DNA from: Breviolum minutum Mf 1.05b.01
Lineage: Eukaryota; Sar; Dinophyceae; Suessiales; Symbiodiniaceae
NCBI GenBank assembly: GCA_000507305.1
Contig: DF241591.1
Location: forward strand, 9,639 to 73,638
Reading direction: 5' to 3'
Length of the DNA: 64,000 bases
This document shows, piece after piece, positions 22,944-35,954 of this stretch. The translations under genes were made by a program, and so were the position numbers. Under the pieces are notes generated by a model. It saw only the letters and a program-made list of their open reading frames with translations. It ran no database searches and had not been told where the DNA came from. Each line of letters opens with the position of its first letter. The first letter of the stretch is position 1.

Positions 22944-25900
22944 GCGGCATTGCCATCACCGTCGTTGCTGTTTGTCATCATTACTATGACTATAACCATC
23001 ATCACCTTTTCATCACCGTGTTGGTCAACTTTTTGATCATGGTCTTCATTGCCACCGTCACTAACGTCAATATGGTCATCATGGTCATCATGGTCAGAAT
23101 CAGCTGTGCGAAAAAAGCAGGCAGTGGCAAGGACAACAAATGGAGAGAAATAGCAAAAAGCAACAGCAGAAACGGAAGGAGAAATGAAAAGGGAAGAACA
23201 ACGGAGAGGCGAGGAGAATCAAAAGATAAACCAGGAAAGCAATGGATTACGAAGAGGCTGAGTAATCAAGAAACTGCCTCAAAAAAAGTCTGCAAACTAT
23301 CAAACAGCCAAGATCCTACAAAAGGAAATGGCAATCGAAGATGTAGGGGTGGGATGGTGTGGTTGGGAACGATAGGAACGATAGGAAGGATAGATACGAT
23401 AGGAATGATAGAATTTCGTATACCTGGAACGGGTTCTGGTTTTTCTGTCCCAGGTGGACTTGCAAGCTGTTGCACAAGTGGCAGAGCAAAATCTTGAGGC
23501 ATCCAGATCCACCCCAAATCTTTGAGACCTGAAAGGAATTGACTACAGTGACAACACAACGATTGCAATCTATTACAGTGATTTCGATGATGGTGACTAA
23601 AGTATTGTAGAGTTCTGATTTATTCTGATTATGTTTTGATTGTTTTTGATTTCTATTTAAAACAGGCTGGCGCCTGTGGCCGCCGACCCGGGCAATTTCC
23701 CGGGGCGGGGGTCGCGGTTGTCTAAGCCCATCGACCGGACACATATAGCCCAACCGTGCCTTTGAAGACCCAGAAATCATGAAAATTATACTCTTGGTTT
23801 CCTTTTCTTCTAATTTTGAAAAAGCATTTTGCTATCCTTTTCCAACTGTATCAGATAGAGTTGGTTTGGATTTTGGAATTTGGATAGTTATGTTGCAATA
23901 GTAACTTAAACATGCATGTAAACACCTAGAANNNNNNNNNNNNNNNNNNNNNNNNNNNNNNNNNNNNNNNNNNNNNNNNNNNNNNNNNNNNNNNNNNNNN
24001 NNNNNNNNNNNNNNNNNNNNNNNNNNNNNNNNNNNNNNNNNNNNNNNNNNNNNNNNNNNNNNNNNNNNNNNNNNNNNNNNNNNNNNNNNNNNNNNNNNNN
24101 NNNNNNNNNNNNNNNNNNNNNNNNNNNNNNNNNNNNNNNNNNNNNNNNNNNNNNNNNNNNNNNNNNNNNNNNNNNNNNNNNNNNNNNNNNNNNNNNNNNN
24201 NNNNNNNNNNNNNNNNNNNNNNNNNNNNNNNNNNNNNNNNNNNNNNNNNNNNNNNNNNNNNNNNNNNNNNNNNNNNNNNNNNNNNNNNNNNNNNNNNNNN
24301 NNNNNNNNNNNNNNNNNNNNNNNNNNNNNNNNNNNNNNNNNNNNNNNNNNNNNNNNNNNNNNNNNNNNNNNNNNNNNNNNNNNNNNNNNNNNNNNNNNNN
24401 NNNNNNNNNNNNNNNNNNNNNNNNNNNNNNNNNNNNNNNNNNNNNNNNNNNNNNNNNNNNNNNNNNNNNNNNNNNNNNNNNNNNNNNNNNNNNNNNNNNN
24501 NNNNNNNNNNNNNGGATTGCGTTTTTTTTAAAGATTTCTTTCCATGTTTGTGTCTTGCATGTAACATATTTTCTGGACTTCTAGATTGATGTGAATGGGG
24601 TGCAAAACCTCCGAAGTGAGGGAAACGAAGAAACGTGGAAACGACACGCACTCAGATCTCCTGCGCAGGTGTTGCACCTCTCCGAACTCGTAGGCTCGTT
24701 GTTGTCCGAGGCTGCCCGAAAGGCAGGTGCCACCAGCAAGGGTTTGGGACACCCAGCACGGACTCTCCTCGGATTTGAACGAAAAATAAAAGCATGGATG
24801 GCATGGATTATCCTGTTATGTATGGATTATGTGGTATATAGCCAATCATCCTGATCAAGCTTGAATTTCCATTCAGAAAGCTTCATTCGTACATCAAATT
24901 AGAATCCCATAGAATCCCTATTGATCGAGGCCTTTTGGGAGATGTCGCTGGACGACAAAAAACTCTGATCTTGCGCTTTGCGAAGGAGTTTGTCGTTTTG
25001 TCTCCAACGTTCCATGCATTTTCGAGAAAATTTCTAGCTTTCTCGAATTTCCAGTATTTTGAAACAGGCCCAGCCACCTAACATGACCTGGCCACAATAT
25101 GGCCCTGCTTCCCTCGCAATTTCCTATATGGATCAATGGGCCACATTGGCTACATGTATTTAACTGCTATATAGTCATTCGTTGTTTTGGCTTCAAAGTG
25201 CTGCGCTTTAGACATCTTCAGATCTCAAGATTTTGATTCGATGGATGCTCTGAAGTGCATGCCAGGAGGTGCTGGTAATTGGCTTGGGGCATTCCATTTC
25301 CAACACCAGGTACGAGCAATGTGTTGGCACATGGCGCAAGAGATATTTCCGTCAAAAACTGACCAGCAATGAGATATTCCAATATATTTCAGTGTTAGCA
25401 TATCACTCAGGAGGTGCCCGATATATCCCGATGTCCCATGTCGACGTGCAGGACAGCTCTACGTGATGTGGCCGATCTCTTTGAAGCTTCGCAGGCTCCT
25501 GTGAGTTTTGAGGTTCCGTTTGGTCATGGGCAGTAAGACTCTAGACCAAAAACGTATTCTCATTGGACTCTAGACCCCGATCAGTTCCAGACACATGTGC
25601 AGTAAGATAGACAAGATAGGAGAAGATAGAAGCACCATGAGCTAAGTTCATGTCAACATTACAATGTTGCATCTGCGACATTGTCACACGTTTTTGATTT
25701 CCCTTTTTGGCTGTGTTTTCTTGTTTCCCCACTCGAACATTTTCCAACCAAGATCGAAACATTTAGAGTCAGACCGTTTGGACCTTTTGGAGCTTGGTAT
25801 TTGACGTCAGGATGCTATGATATTTGGCGTCAACAGTGTGGGCCTTCCGAAGTTGGACCAGTGACTTTGGCCGCATCGCATCAAACCATCAAACCGAGCT

Positions 25901-28900
25901 CATTTACCGATGCATTTTCGCTGGTGGCAACAGCTGTGACGGACCTGGAGTCTTACGACAAGTTTTGTCTTACTTGTATGAGAAAGGCTAACTGAGTCTC
26001 TACTATAGTTACTGGTGCCCTAACATAGGTGTATGGGACATAACGCTGCGATGGCACGCGCTCAAGTATATCAATGTGCCATCTTAGTGGGCATTTTTTG
26101 GATTTTTTGGCGAGACAAGTGAGAGCACTAAGATGGCACATGCCCATCCTTGAGCGCGTGTCATCTTAGGGCTATCCCTAGACTAGAAGCGCAACATGGC
26201 ATAAAATGGCGCTGTGAAGAACAAACAACGAGATACAATAAATGAAAATTAGACAACTGAGGAGAAAAGAAGAGGAAAGGAAGAGGAAGGAGGATGAAGG
26301 GGAAATGAAGATGCCAGTGTGCCATTTTCGCGTTATACAGTTATACCCTAAAATTGATGTGAGGTAGTGAAATCTTAATATGAAACCCAGTTAATCCTTT
26401 GGAGCTCGTCCTTCAGCGGTCGGCTAAGGATGTGCACCATGAAACAGATGAGGGGCGTGAGTTTCTACTCAAGTCAAGTGATGCCGATGGCCCCTTGGTG
26501 GTTCAGATGAGCCCGTCAACCAGAGACTGTTTGACAGTCAAACTGAGTCAAACCGAGTCAACTTGGAGACCTTTTCACTATCTTTAGTACAGGGCATGCG
26601 TGGCTTTGGGCTTTGGCTTTTTGACTCCAACACTTTATTGTGGTCAGTGCGTTCATATGTCATTTGGTGCTATTCACTGCTTCCTTCAGCAAACACATCA
26701 GCTATCCTGTTTGCTCATAGCCAGTCTGAGTCGGGAAATTCAGTGTGTCGCTCTCAGCGTTGAGTTTTTGAGGTCCGGGAAGTGGTCAACGCTGAGAGCA
26801 ACGCAGAGAGCGTTGCAACAGCCACGAGGACGGATGCATCGAGGATCACTCGACGACTCGACATCACATGATGTGGCACTGAAGCTCTGTCAAGATGAAA
26901 CGTGGAAGATGGAACCTCTCGTATGAAATCCGTGCTGTCAGCCTTTTATATCCTTTTATCAGGTTTTTTTCTGGTAATATTATCCATCAACCACCAACAA
27001 GACTGATACCCCAACAGTAGATCCTGCGAAGCATTGATTGTTTTTGGGGCCGGTTTTGGAGAACTTTTGGTAAAGACAAATTTCACGGAACTCCAATCCT
27101 CAACCAAACCTGGCGTGCATTGCATGTGCGTCAGATGCCAGGATCTCCTACAATCTGTCTGCTTTAACAGAGCCCTTCTTCGATGCCATGCTTGAAGCAC
27201 AGCACTTGCTCGAACATCCGGGCAACTGCGTCGTCCAAACTGACCCAAGTACCTGGGACGCGAGTGATATTTGGATGCCAATGTGCAATGTGATGCAATC
27301 TGGACATTGGACGCCAAAAACCCACGAAACTCGGGACGTCTCAGGAGTTACCCGCTCCTTTAATGGTTTTGGGGGCCAAGACTAGTTTTTCTGCGCATCC
27401 GCCCTGGAAGGAACCTGACATGTATTAAAATAACTCCATCATCATCAGCATGAGCACCACCAACAATACGATCCTTATTCTATCTTACTCTCATCCTGGT
27501 CGTCATCACTGTCACCAATTGTCATCGTCATCCTTATCCTTGCTATATTTGTCATCCTCCTTTTCCTGATCTCCTTTGGGTTCGCTTGGACAGGCTGTTG
27601 GGGAGATAGGGCAAAAGGGTTAACGAAGCGTGCCAGCCTGACTTTCTTGCTGGTTTTTTGTTCATTTTTTCATAGTTTTTCTCTGGGCGCGTGGAACGTG
27701 CTTCATCTGGGCTGCTCTCAAGCCTGTTCATTTTTTTTTGGCAAGTATTGTTCCAGCTCTCGTTCACCTCACTCCAGACAGGCTTCTACGCTGACAGTTT
27801 AGTTTTATATATGATCTATGCGTAATACTGTATATAATATTAGCTAAGAGACCCCAATCCCGCGTACCTTCTTGTAGAGGAATGTTCTCACGAGGACAAG
27901 TTTCAAAACTAAATAGAACTAAATATACTATACTTAATTTTATTTACTAATTATACTTGGTGGCTCTACCTATTTATACTTGGTGGCTCATGGCAGTTAG
28001 TAACTAAGTATAAGTTTGGTTAACTAACCTCATTACACTTACTAACTAGTTACCAACTACCATGATCCACCAAATATCTATACATGTTATCTCTATTCAT
28101 GGTCTTGCCTTTCTTGGGCTTCCACGTGTTAGAAGCCTTGGTGACATTCTTCTTGGGCTTCTTCATGGCTTTAAACTTACCGCGCTGTATGCTCTTCATG
28201 TCAGGTGATACTAAGTTTGAGACCTGAAAAGCAGAAAACGCCATGACCAAAAAGGGGTACGTACCAGAGGGGTCTCTTACCTAATATTACTGAAAACTGT
28301 TTACTGTATACTCATGCTTTTGCCTGGGTCAGCATACGACGAACCACAGAGCCACCTATTTTCATGATGGGAAGACCAACAGGAATGAGACACCGGTCAT
28401 TATTTCAGTTGCGATCGAAACAAGCTGGTTTTGCTTGTTGATTGCGTCGGTTGCTTCTTTCGCTTCCGTTCCCACAGGCGAATGGAGAGCCTTGCTGGGT
28501 GGCAGTGCACATGTACGTTGTCACTGCGAAATGGCCTTTCTCTACTTCCTGCAGATAGTTCCTTGACAAAGGACGTGGATAGTTGCAAAACATGCTTGAA
28601 TTTTTTCTCAAAGACTAAACACCTCACCAGCCTTCATTCTGCTCCCCACAACGTCAACACGTGTGTGTGGATGCGTCGGTGTATTACCCCATTATGTCGT
28701 GTGTCGTGTGATATGTATAGTGAATGATGATTCAAAATGCTGCGTTTGTGTACATACTGCATGACATATGCCGTATTGTCGATACTCCGACGACTACACT
28801 TGTCTCTGCCCTCATTTCTGGACGTTTCCCATCTCGACACGTGACGCTCAGCTCAACGGCGTCGAAGTGGATGCAAGCGACTGGGCAGATTGAAACACCA

Positions 28901-31900
28901 ATTCGAATTCCTGTGAAATTCTTGAACAATGGTTGGAGATGTCAAACATGGTCCCATTTGGAGGTTGCGCAGGAGCTGACTCCTGACCCTTGACCCTGGT
29001 GCCTCCCAGGTAAAGTGAAGCTCACTGTGCAGATTTCAGCAGAGCATTCAGAGCTGCGGAAACTGGTGCAGGGCAGCATCTTGACATGTTTTGACTTAGT
29101 AGTCATGGTCATGCAGGGGGCTGGATTCTGGATTCTAATTGATCAACATGTTTCAGGTAGATTGGATGGTATTCCAACACCTCCGACGCAAGAAATCATG
29201 GAGACCTTGGCTGCAAGTTCATCACTTCAGCGTATGTAATTTCCATTATTTTCGATTTTGCCTTGGCTTTTTTGAAGCTTTTTCCGTGCCGTTTAAGAGG
29301 TATGCTGGCACGTTCTTAGCAGCGTCTTCCAAGAGAAATAGATTGACCAACTGCATTTATTTAGGAAGATGAAAGTAGTATTGAGCGCTAGACAGGTTTG
29401 CAGGAATATGTAGTTTTTCCTGCAAAACGAGATCAATACGTGGTGGGCGGACTCCAAAAAACGAGATAGGTCCTCATATGTGTCGTATTTGTGAGCAGTC
29501 GCCGTCCAGAGTTGGAAAACGAGATCATCAATTGCAAAATGGTGTCAAGCATTGAGAAACGAGCTTGAAATGGTATACTCCGTCTCATTTTTGCATCTCA
29601 GTGGTCGTGTACACTGAGAAAAGAAGGGCAAAGTTGTTTCATTCGATTTCCTTGGATGTGCCTTGCGGTTGAGTTTCGTGATTCGTTTCGAAGCAGGTCT
29701 CATGAGAAGGTTCATGCGATGGTTCTCATAATCTTACAAATGACGCAGTGTCTTCGTGTGAGTTTCTTTTGTTTCCGACCCGTTTGGGGTGCATTTCGCT
29801 GGTCTTCGTGAGGATGAGATGTTGGAGGCCTTGGCGGCCTGGACGAGGCTGGAAGCGTTGCTGGCTGCTGCGGCAGAAATGGACACTTTGCCGACAGGGC
29901 ACCTGGCGCGCACAGTGCGACTGAGAGAGGTTGGGCCGGTTGGGCATGGTTGGAGGGAAGAGATTCTGGATTTGGCAACAAAAATCCGCTGAGACTTGGC
30001 AAAAAATATCAAAAAATGCCCTCCGTGACCTTTGAGTGTTTGAGTACGAAGGAATGGTCTGGTATGATGCCTTTGACTCTTAGCCTTCACAACGATTACA
30101 AAGATCCAACCATTTCATGTCAACACCAACCAATGCCAATGCTACGAACAACACCAAAGAACATCACTAGTCAGCATTGGCAGCATTGGCAGCATTGGCT
30201 ACTTGTATTGCCTTTATTGCATTCAGGACTTTGAACATCGCATGGATTCTGTACTGCACCTGATGCTTGGCTAAATCTGCACTGTCGTCATGGTTTTTAT
30301 TGCACCTTTCTCGCATTCAAGGTCCCAATGATTGAACTTTGTGAAGGAGACAGAAACATCAAGAAACATTACGAATCATGAGATACCATGAAATATCAAT
30401 CTCGAACATGCGAAAAGCAACGCCAAATCAGGAACTTTATGGCGTTTATGTGATGTGAAACGCGTAGATGTGAATGGTCCCAAGTTTCAAGGATCGAAGA
30501 CGCTGCCAACTACAGTGCTGCAGAGACGCTTAGTGATGATGGTTATGAATGAAAGTTCATGGAAGATGCTACAGCAAAATTCAAACTCGGATCCAGAGAT
30601 GGGGTCCAGCATTTCTTTACCTTTATACATGGATCTTTCAGATATGACCGGAGCAGCAATATTCTTGTGCTCGCAAAGTTTTCTTTGAAAGCGAAAAGAG
30701 ATTGTTCTTCAGCTGCCAAGCTTTTAGGCACTGCGAACTCTTTGCTGGTCATCAGATAGCATCAGTTTTAGAAGCTCAAGTTTTGGGTAGCTCTGGTAGT
30801 TTCACTAGTCACTAGTTTCAGTGGGCAGCAGATGTCTTGTGACTTGATGTTCCAACGTCTGGAGCCTACGACTGACAGCTCATTTGGCGCTTGAGGATCA
30901 AAGGGATACCTTTGCTGACTTTGGATATGTTGCACCTGCAACGGATGCGCTTGAATCGGTAGGGAGACCCGCAACCAGGATTGCGCGGAATGTGATAGAC
31001 CAAGATAGGACCCAAAGAAGCCCCTTTGCTGTGTCCAAAATGACCAAACAAACTTGAAGAGATACCCTTCTGCCACTTTTTGCTGTCTCAATCACAGTCT
31101 CTGTGGATTTTTCTCCAAACTGCAAACTGCATAGTCCGCCCGCGGGGGCAAAAAGTGGCATATCTATGCAAACCATGCACCGCCTCAGACTTGCGGCCGA
31201 AGCACACTTGGTGTTGTATGGCCACAAAGCGGATCTGCACCGAGAGCCCCTTGGCACAGGGTGGGGCTGACTGGGAAGCTCTTGAGGACTTCTGGCTGTT
31301 ACGTTTGAGGTGGTGCAAAGCACCTTTTTATGTCGAGTGAAATCTATTTGAAGGCTAAAAGAAAGCTTGAGCATGTCTCACTACCAGGAAAACTTGGTGT
31401 TGAAACGGGTGCAAGAATCACTCAAGAATCACGTTGAAACGCAACAAATGCACACGTGTGCTGAGGATGTTGAACGGCACGGCGAAGGACATCCATGAGA
31501 CGAGTCAACAGTTGATTTTGGGAACTGAACACAGCTTCACTAAAACGGCCACTCGAAACAGATGTTGGTCTGGAATTGTTTGGGTATTGCAGCGTCCTGA
31601 TATTTGCAAAGTACATCCAGTGTACATCCAGTGTAGGTCCAAGTACATCAAAGGACACATCCAGAGAGTTTCTAGCCACGCTTTGGAACGCAGCTTCCTC
31701 ATGACTTCCGACTTTTTTTTTTTTCGAAATGTGTCCTTCGCCGTTGCAGTCCTGAGGCATTGCAGCCGATTCGCAATCTTTGTGTCATCCACTCTATGGC
31801 TGATGCCATGGAAGTCTATGGCCGAGTGGAAGCTTGGCTTTGGTCTTGGTGCATCTTGATTTCAAGAGAAACATAATGAAACATATCTAGACTCATATTT

Positions 31901-34900
31901 TTTCATATTACAGTATTGCGTGATTCAGCTATGATCTCACTTGGAGAGCATTGAGGGGAGATCAGCTACATGTTGTGGTCCACAATGCAAAGGTTCGAAA
32001 AATCACTAGCTCTCCGACATGAAAGTCCTTGGCGGTTTTAGAAGTTGTCTCGTCCGCCCTGTGAGGAAGAAGCTGCCCATGCGATGGCCAACGGCAGCAG
32101 AGAGGAGGACGGATTTACGTCTTGACCTTGAAGTTTGAAGTAAAAATTCCAAGATATCACCGAGACAATGCTACAACTACGATACACGTTCCTACAATTA
32201 CAACATGTTTGCTACATTTTTTGCGGCGTGTTCCCCGCATGTTTGATACATGTTGATGATTCGCAAAGGGTCAAGGGACCAAAGTTACCAAGCTCACCAA
32301 GTCTCGGTGAACTTTTACCTCCCAACACCAGGCTGTGCAAGTGACGTACTTGATTCCTGAAGGCCTGGAACGTTGGAAGCTGAGACTAGCACAGGATCTT
32401 TGGGTCTTCCATCTCGCAACTGGATTTCCAGATTTCCAATAAATATATGTAAACATGAAATCATATCAAAACAGTATTACACCCTTGGCATACGACAGGA
32501 GTTTTGACCATATTTGTAAACGATGTTGCAGCCCTCAGCTTCTTTTCCTTTGCGCCTAGTTTCGTGCTTCCGTCAATCCGAGGTATGACGGCATTGACTC
32601 GGCAGTTCGATCACTTCTATGAAGGTTCAAATTCACAGGGAAACAACAAATACACCTTTCATAAAACTCAACGGTCAATCTTTCCAAATCTTTCCAATGT
32701 CACTGATGTGCCATGTGTCATGTGTCATTTGTTTTCTGCTGGCAGATCAGATATTCCTATCACGGCCAGGAGCTGACACTAACTGTTCCAAAGAGTTGAC
32801 CACCCAGCAGTGGTTGCAGCTCATGAGCGAGGTACCATGTCCTGTCGGCCTGTCGCTTGAAGTGTGAACACACCGCGGTCTCAAGAGGCCTCGATGTTGG
32901 CATTTTGGTATTTTTGATATACTTTAGTAATCTTATCAGTGAGATTCTTACCGATGCCAGATGATATTTTCATTTTGTTTCCAGGGAGGGGAAGAGCAGG
33001 ATAGCATTCTGTTAGCAACGACGGGTGACAGGTGACGGCAAAGCGGTTTGGATCGACCAGATTCCACAGTCATATTTGCATTCTTTCACATAAGGTCCTT
33101 TGCCGTACCGAGAGAAGTGTGTATGATTGTGGGTTTTCAATGGTTTTCAACATTTCTGCCTGGCTGGGGTAGCTTTGCAGGAATTTGGAGAGCCAGGCAC
33201 GTAGTTTCGAAATGTAACTCATGTGACATGTTCGTTATTTTGTGACAGGTAGTCCACCTTGCTTGCCTTGGCGAGGCATGCCAGGGTGGGTTTTGCTGGA
33301 TAGATTCGGATAGATTCTCCAAAGTTAAAAGAACATCGGAACTCATTGCCTTGCGCAAGATAGATCAGCACGGTCCGGTGCACATATGGCACCCCGTATA
33401 TGAAGTCCAAGGATGATGCAAGCATCAAACTGTGGCTGTTGTCGTGTCAGACTTTCAGAAGTTATAGCATGTTGCAAGTGTTTCAAGTAGAACATCCTTT
33501 CACCTGTAAGCCCGTGGGCTAAGTTGTATTCGGTCATGGATTCTCAGGTGGGACATCTCCGGTGCGCTTCCCACTGCGCTGTACCAAAGTCTTGCGGTTT
33601 TAGTATGATTTAGTCATTTAGTAATTTAGTCCTCTGTCCGCGCAAGGAGCTGGCATCGCAGAGTGCATCAACCAACACATCTGCGCTGGCAGCATCGCTG
33701 GGACGGCTGCAGATGGGTTCAACATCGCCGCCAGTTCCACCACAACCCACACAGGCAGAGACAATGTCAGTCGGTTTGGATCGAAGCTCGGTGATTTTGG
33801 TGCATTCAACACTCCCAGCTCCTTCTAAGCAGTCAAATTCTCATATTCCGTGGACAAGGATGCTCCTCTCTACTCCGAGTCACTAGTGGCTAGTCCATTT
33901 TGAAGTGGATTCATTTCAGGAAGCATCACCTTTTGTCCAGTTTCATTCGATCAACCTTGTAGTTGCTCGCAGGAGTTGTATGACGAGGTAAGGGTGGTAT
34001 CTGCCGTCGTTCACCTGTGGGGAAGTGCAAGTCATTCACAAGTAGAATGTAGAATTGATGGTGTCACCCTGAATGCATACATGGCATTGTCATTGTGATA
34101 CATTGTATATCTATAGTATGATTTAAATCTAAACAGTTTCTATCTCTCTCTCTGTCTCTCTATACATCAATATGACAATGAATATGCCAATCTACAATAT
34201 ACGAATATATATATATATATGCATATCATACATATAATATGTATACATCCCTGTATACTGAACTTTGACATGACAAGTGTTTTCGAGTTGACGTTTTGGA
34301 TATGTAAGACTTTCATCCTTCTGTCATTCTGTGCTCTTGGCATCTCTTGACCATGTTGTAGATGTTTCAGGTCATGGATGTTTTGGCGCCTTTGGTGGAG
34401 GCTGTCCAGGTGCGATGGTGCGATCGTGTGGAAAGTGTTGGACTCGTTGGACGGCTCCAATTTTCGACAGTTCGGAGATGGCTGAAGGTCGGAGATGCTT
34501 CGGACCTCACCAGGACGGCACTCGCTCAGCTGGAACGCTATGCTGCGAAGGGCCAAAGCGTTGACCCAGCATCTTGGTACGAAGCATCATGACATTGATG
34601 TCATGCTGATTCATGCGGATTGACTCAGGTGTGGCCCGGACAGCGGTTGAAAATCTACCTGTGGCAAAAGGTGATGGCCATGCAGGCGGCAACGGCGGTA
34701 GAACTCATTCTTCTGGGGCCTCCAAAGTTCCAAGTCATGTTCGATGAGAAATGACACAAGATGTCGTTCAAAACTTTCCACCAGGTTTCGTTTCTTCCGG
34801 GTTTTCGGGTTCCTTTGACCGCTGGGGCTGTGGGCCCGGCTAGAAGTGTGTTTTTTGTCACCTTTTCAAGGAGATGAAAGCCAAGTCATCCCAGCGATCC

Positions 34901-35923
34901 GAAAAGGTGAAAGCGATCCCAGTGATCCTTGAAAACTGACTATATATAAGTGTATTATATGTGTTGTGTTTTCAATTATTTGTACATTTGTACACTTGTC
35001 CTGTGCACATGGACCCAGTCCGATCACAAGCGTCACATTTTGGTCTGTGTGCATCTCCAGGTCTATAGTGACTTGCAAATGGATCGTTCCTTCGAAGATC
35101 GCATCCAACAGTTCGATGTGGCACATTTGCAGCTGAAGGATGGAGGAGGCCTCCAGATGCTGGGAAATGGCAGAGTCCCAAGTGAAAATACGTGAACTAT
35201 ATAGGTGTGACATGTAACCATGTAACATGACGTAAAAAACACATATTGCCAAACAAATCACAAATCTTGTCTCGGATGTGTTGCAAAGTATGCAAGATAC
35301 CCGTCGCCTGACGGTGGCTTGGATGCAAGGTGGCCTCGCTGCCCTGGACACCTGGCTTACGGCAAGAGCTGCAAGCTGGCTTGCTGGCTTGGCTTAGGTT
35401 TCATAGGTTTCATGATGTTTCATGGGAGTTGTTTGAATTTCTGACCCTTTCACAAATGGCTATGCATAGTGGGGAAACATATTCGACGATGTTTCTCGAT
35501 TTTCATCTTCAGATCTGGGGAACTTGGAGAATGGATCTTGTTAACTTGTTAACCTCCACTGCTTGTACTTTGCTTGCAATAGAAGCTAGCCAACAAATAA
35601 TTCTTTTTGTGCCGTAGCTGCGTTGTACTTTCCATTTGGGTTTTGATGTGTCTTCTGCGGGCCAATGTGGCCTTAAGTTTTTTTTCTGCGGGATTTCTCA
35701 AGATTCTTGATGTGATTTACCGTATATTTCCTTCTGAGCGTTTTCCCGATTCCTCAGCTGGCTCTGCAAATATTTATGACAGGAACGTACAGACTTGCTG
35801 GAAGCCTGGAAAGCCATTGATGATGCCTGGACAAACTTCAAGGATCAGACTGCCTTCACAAAGCAGAGCCGGCTGAAGGCAAGGAGGGGCAATTGGCAAT
35901 TAGAATGGTGAGAACATGATGAN

Positions 35924-35954
<31 letters not shown>

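Noticed and set aside
22841-23497. 218-codon plus-strand frame with Asp and His runs
   Set aside because: Low-complexity repeat translation; only 23454-23498 looks like an exon.
23926-24651. 241-codon minus-strand frame
   Set aside because: Almost entirely the N gap.
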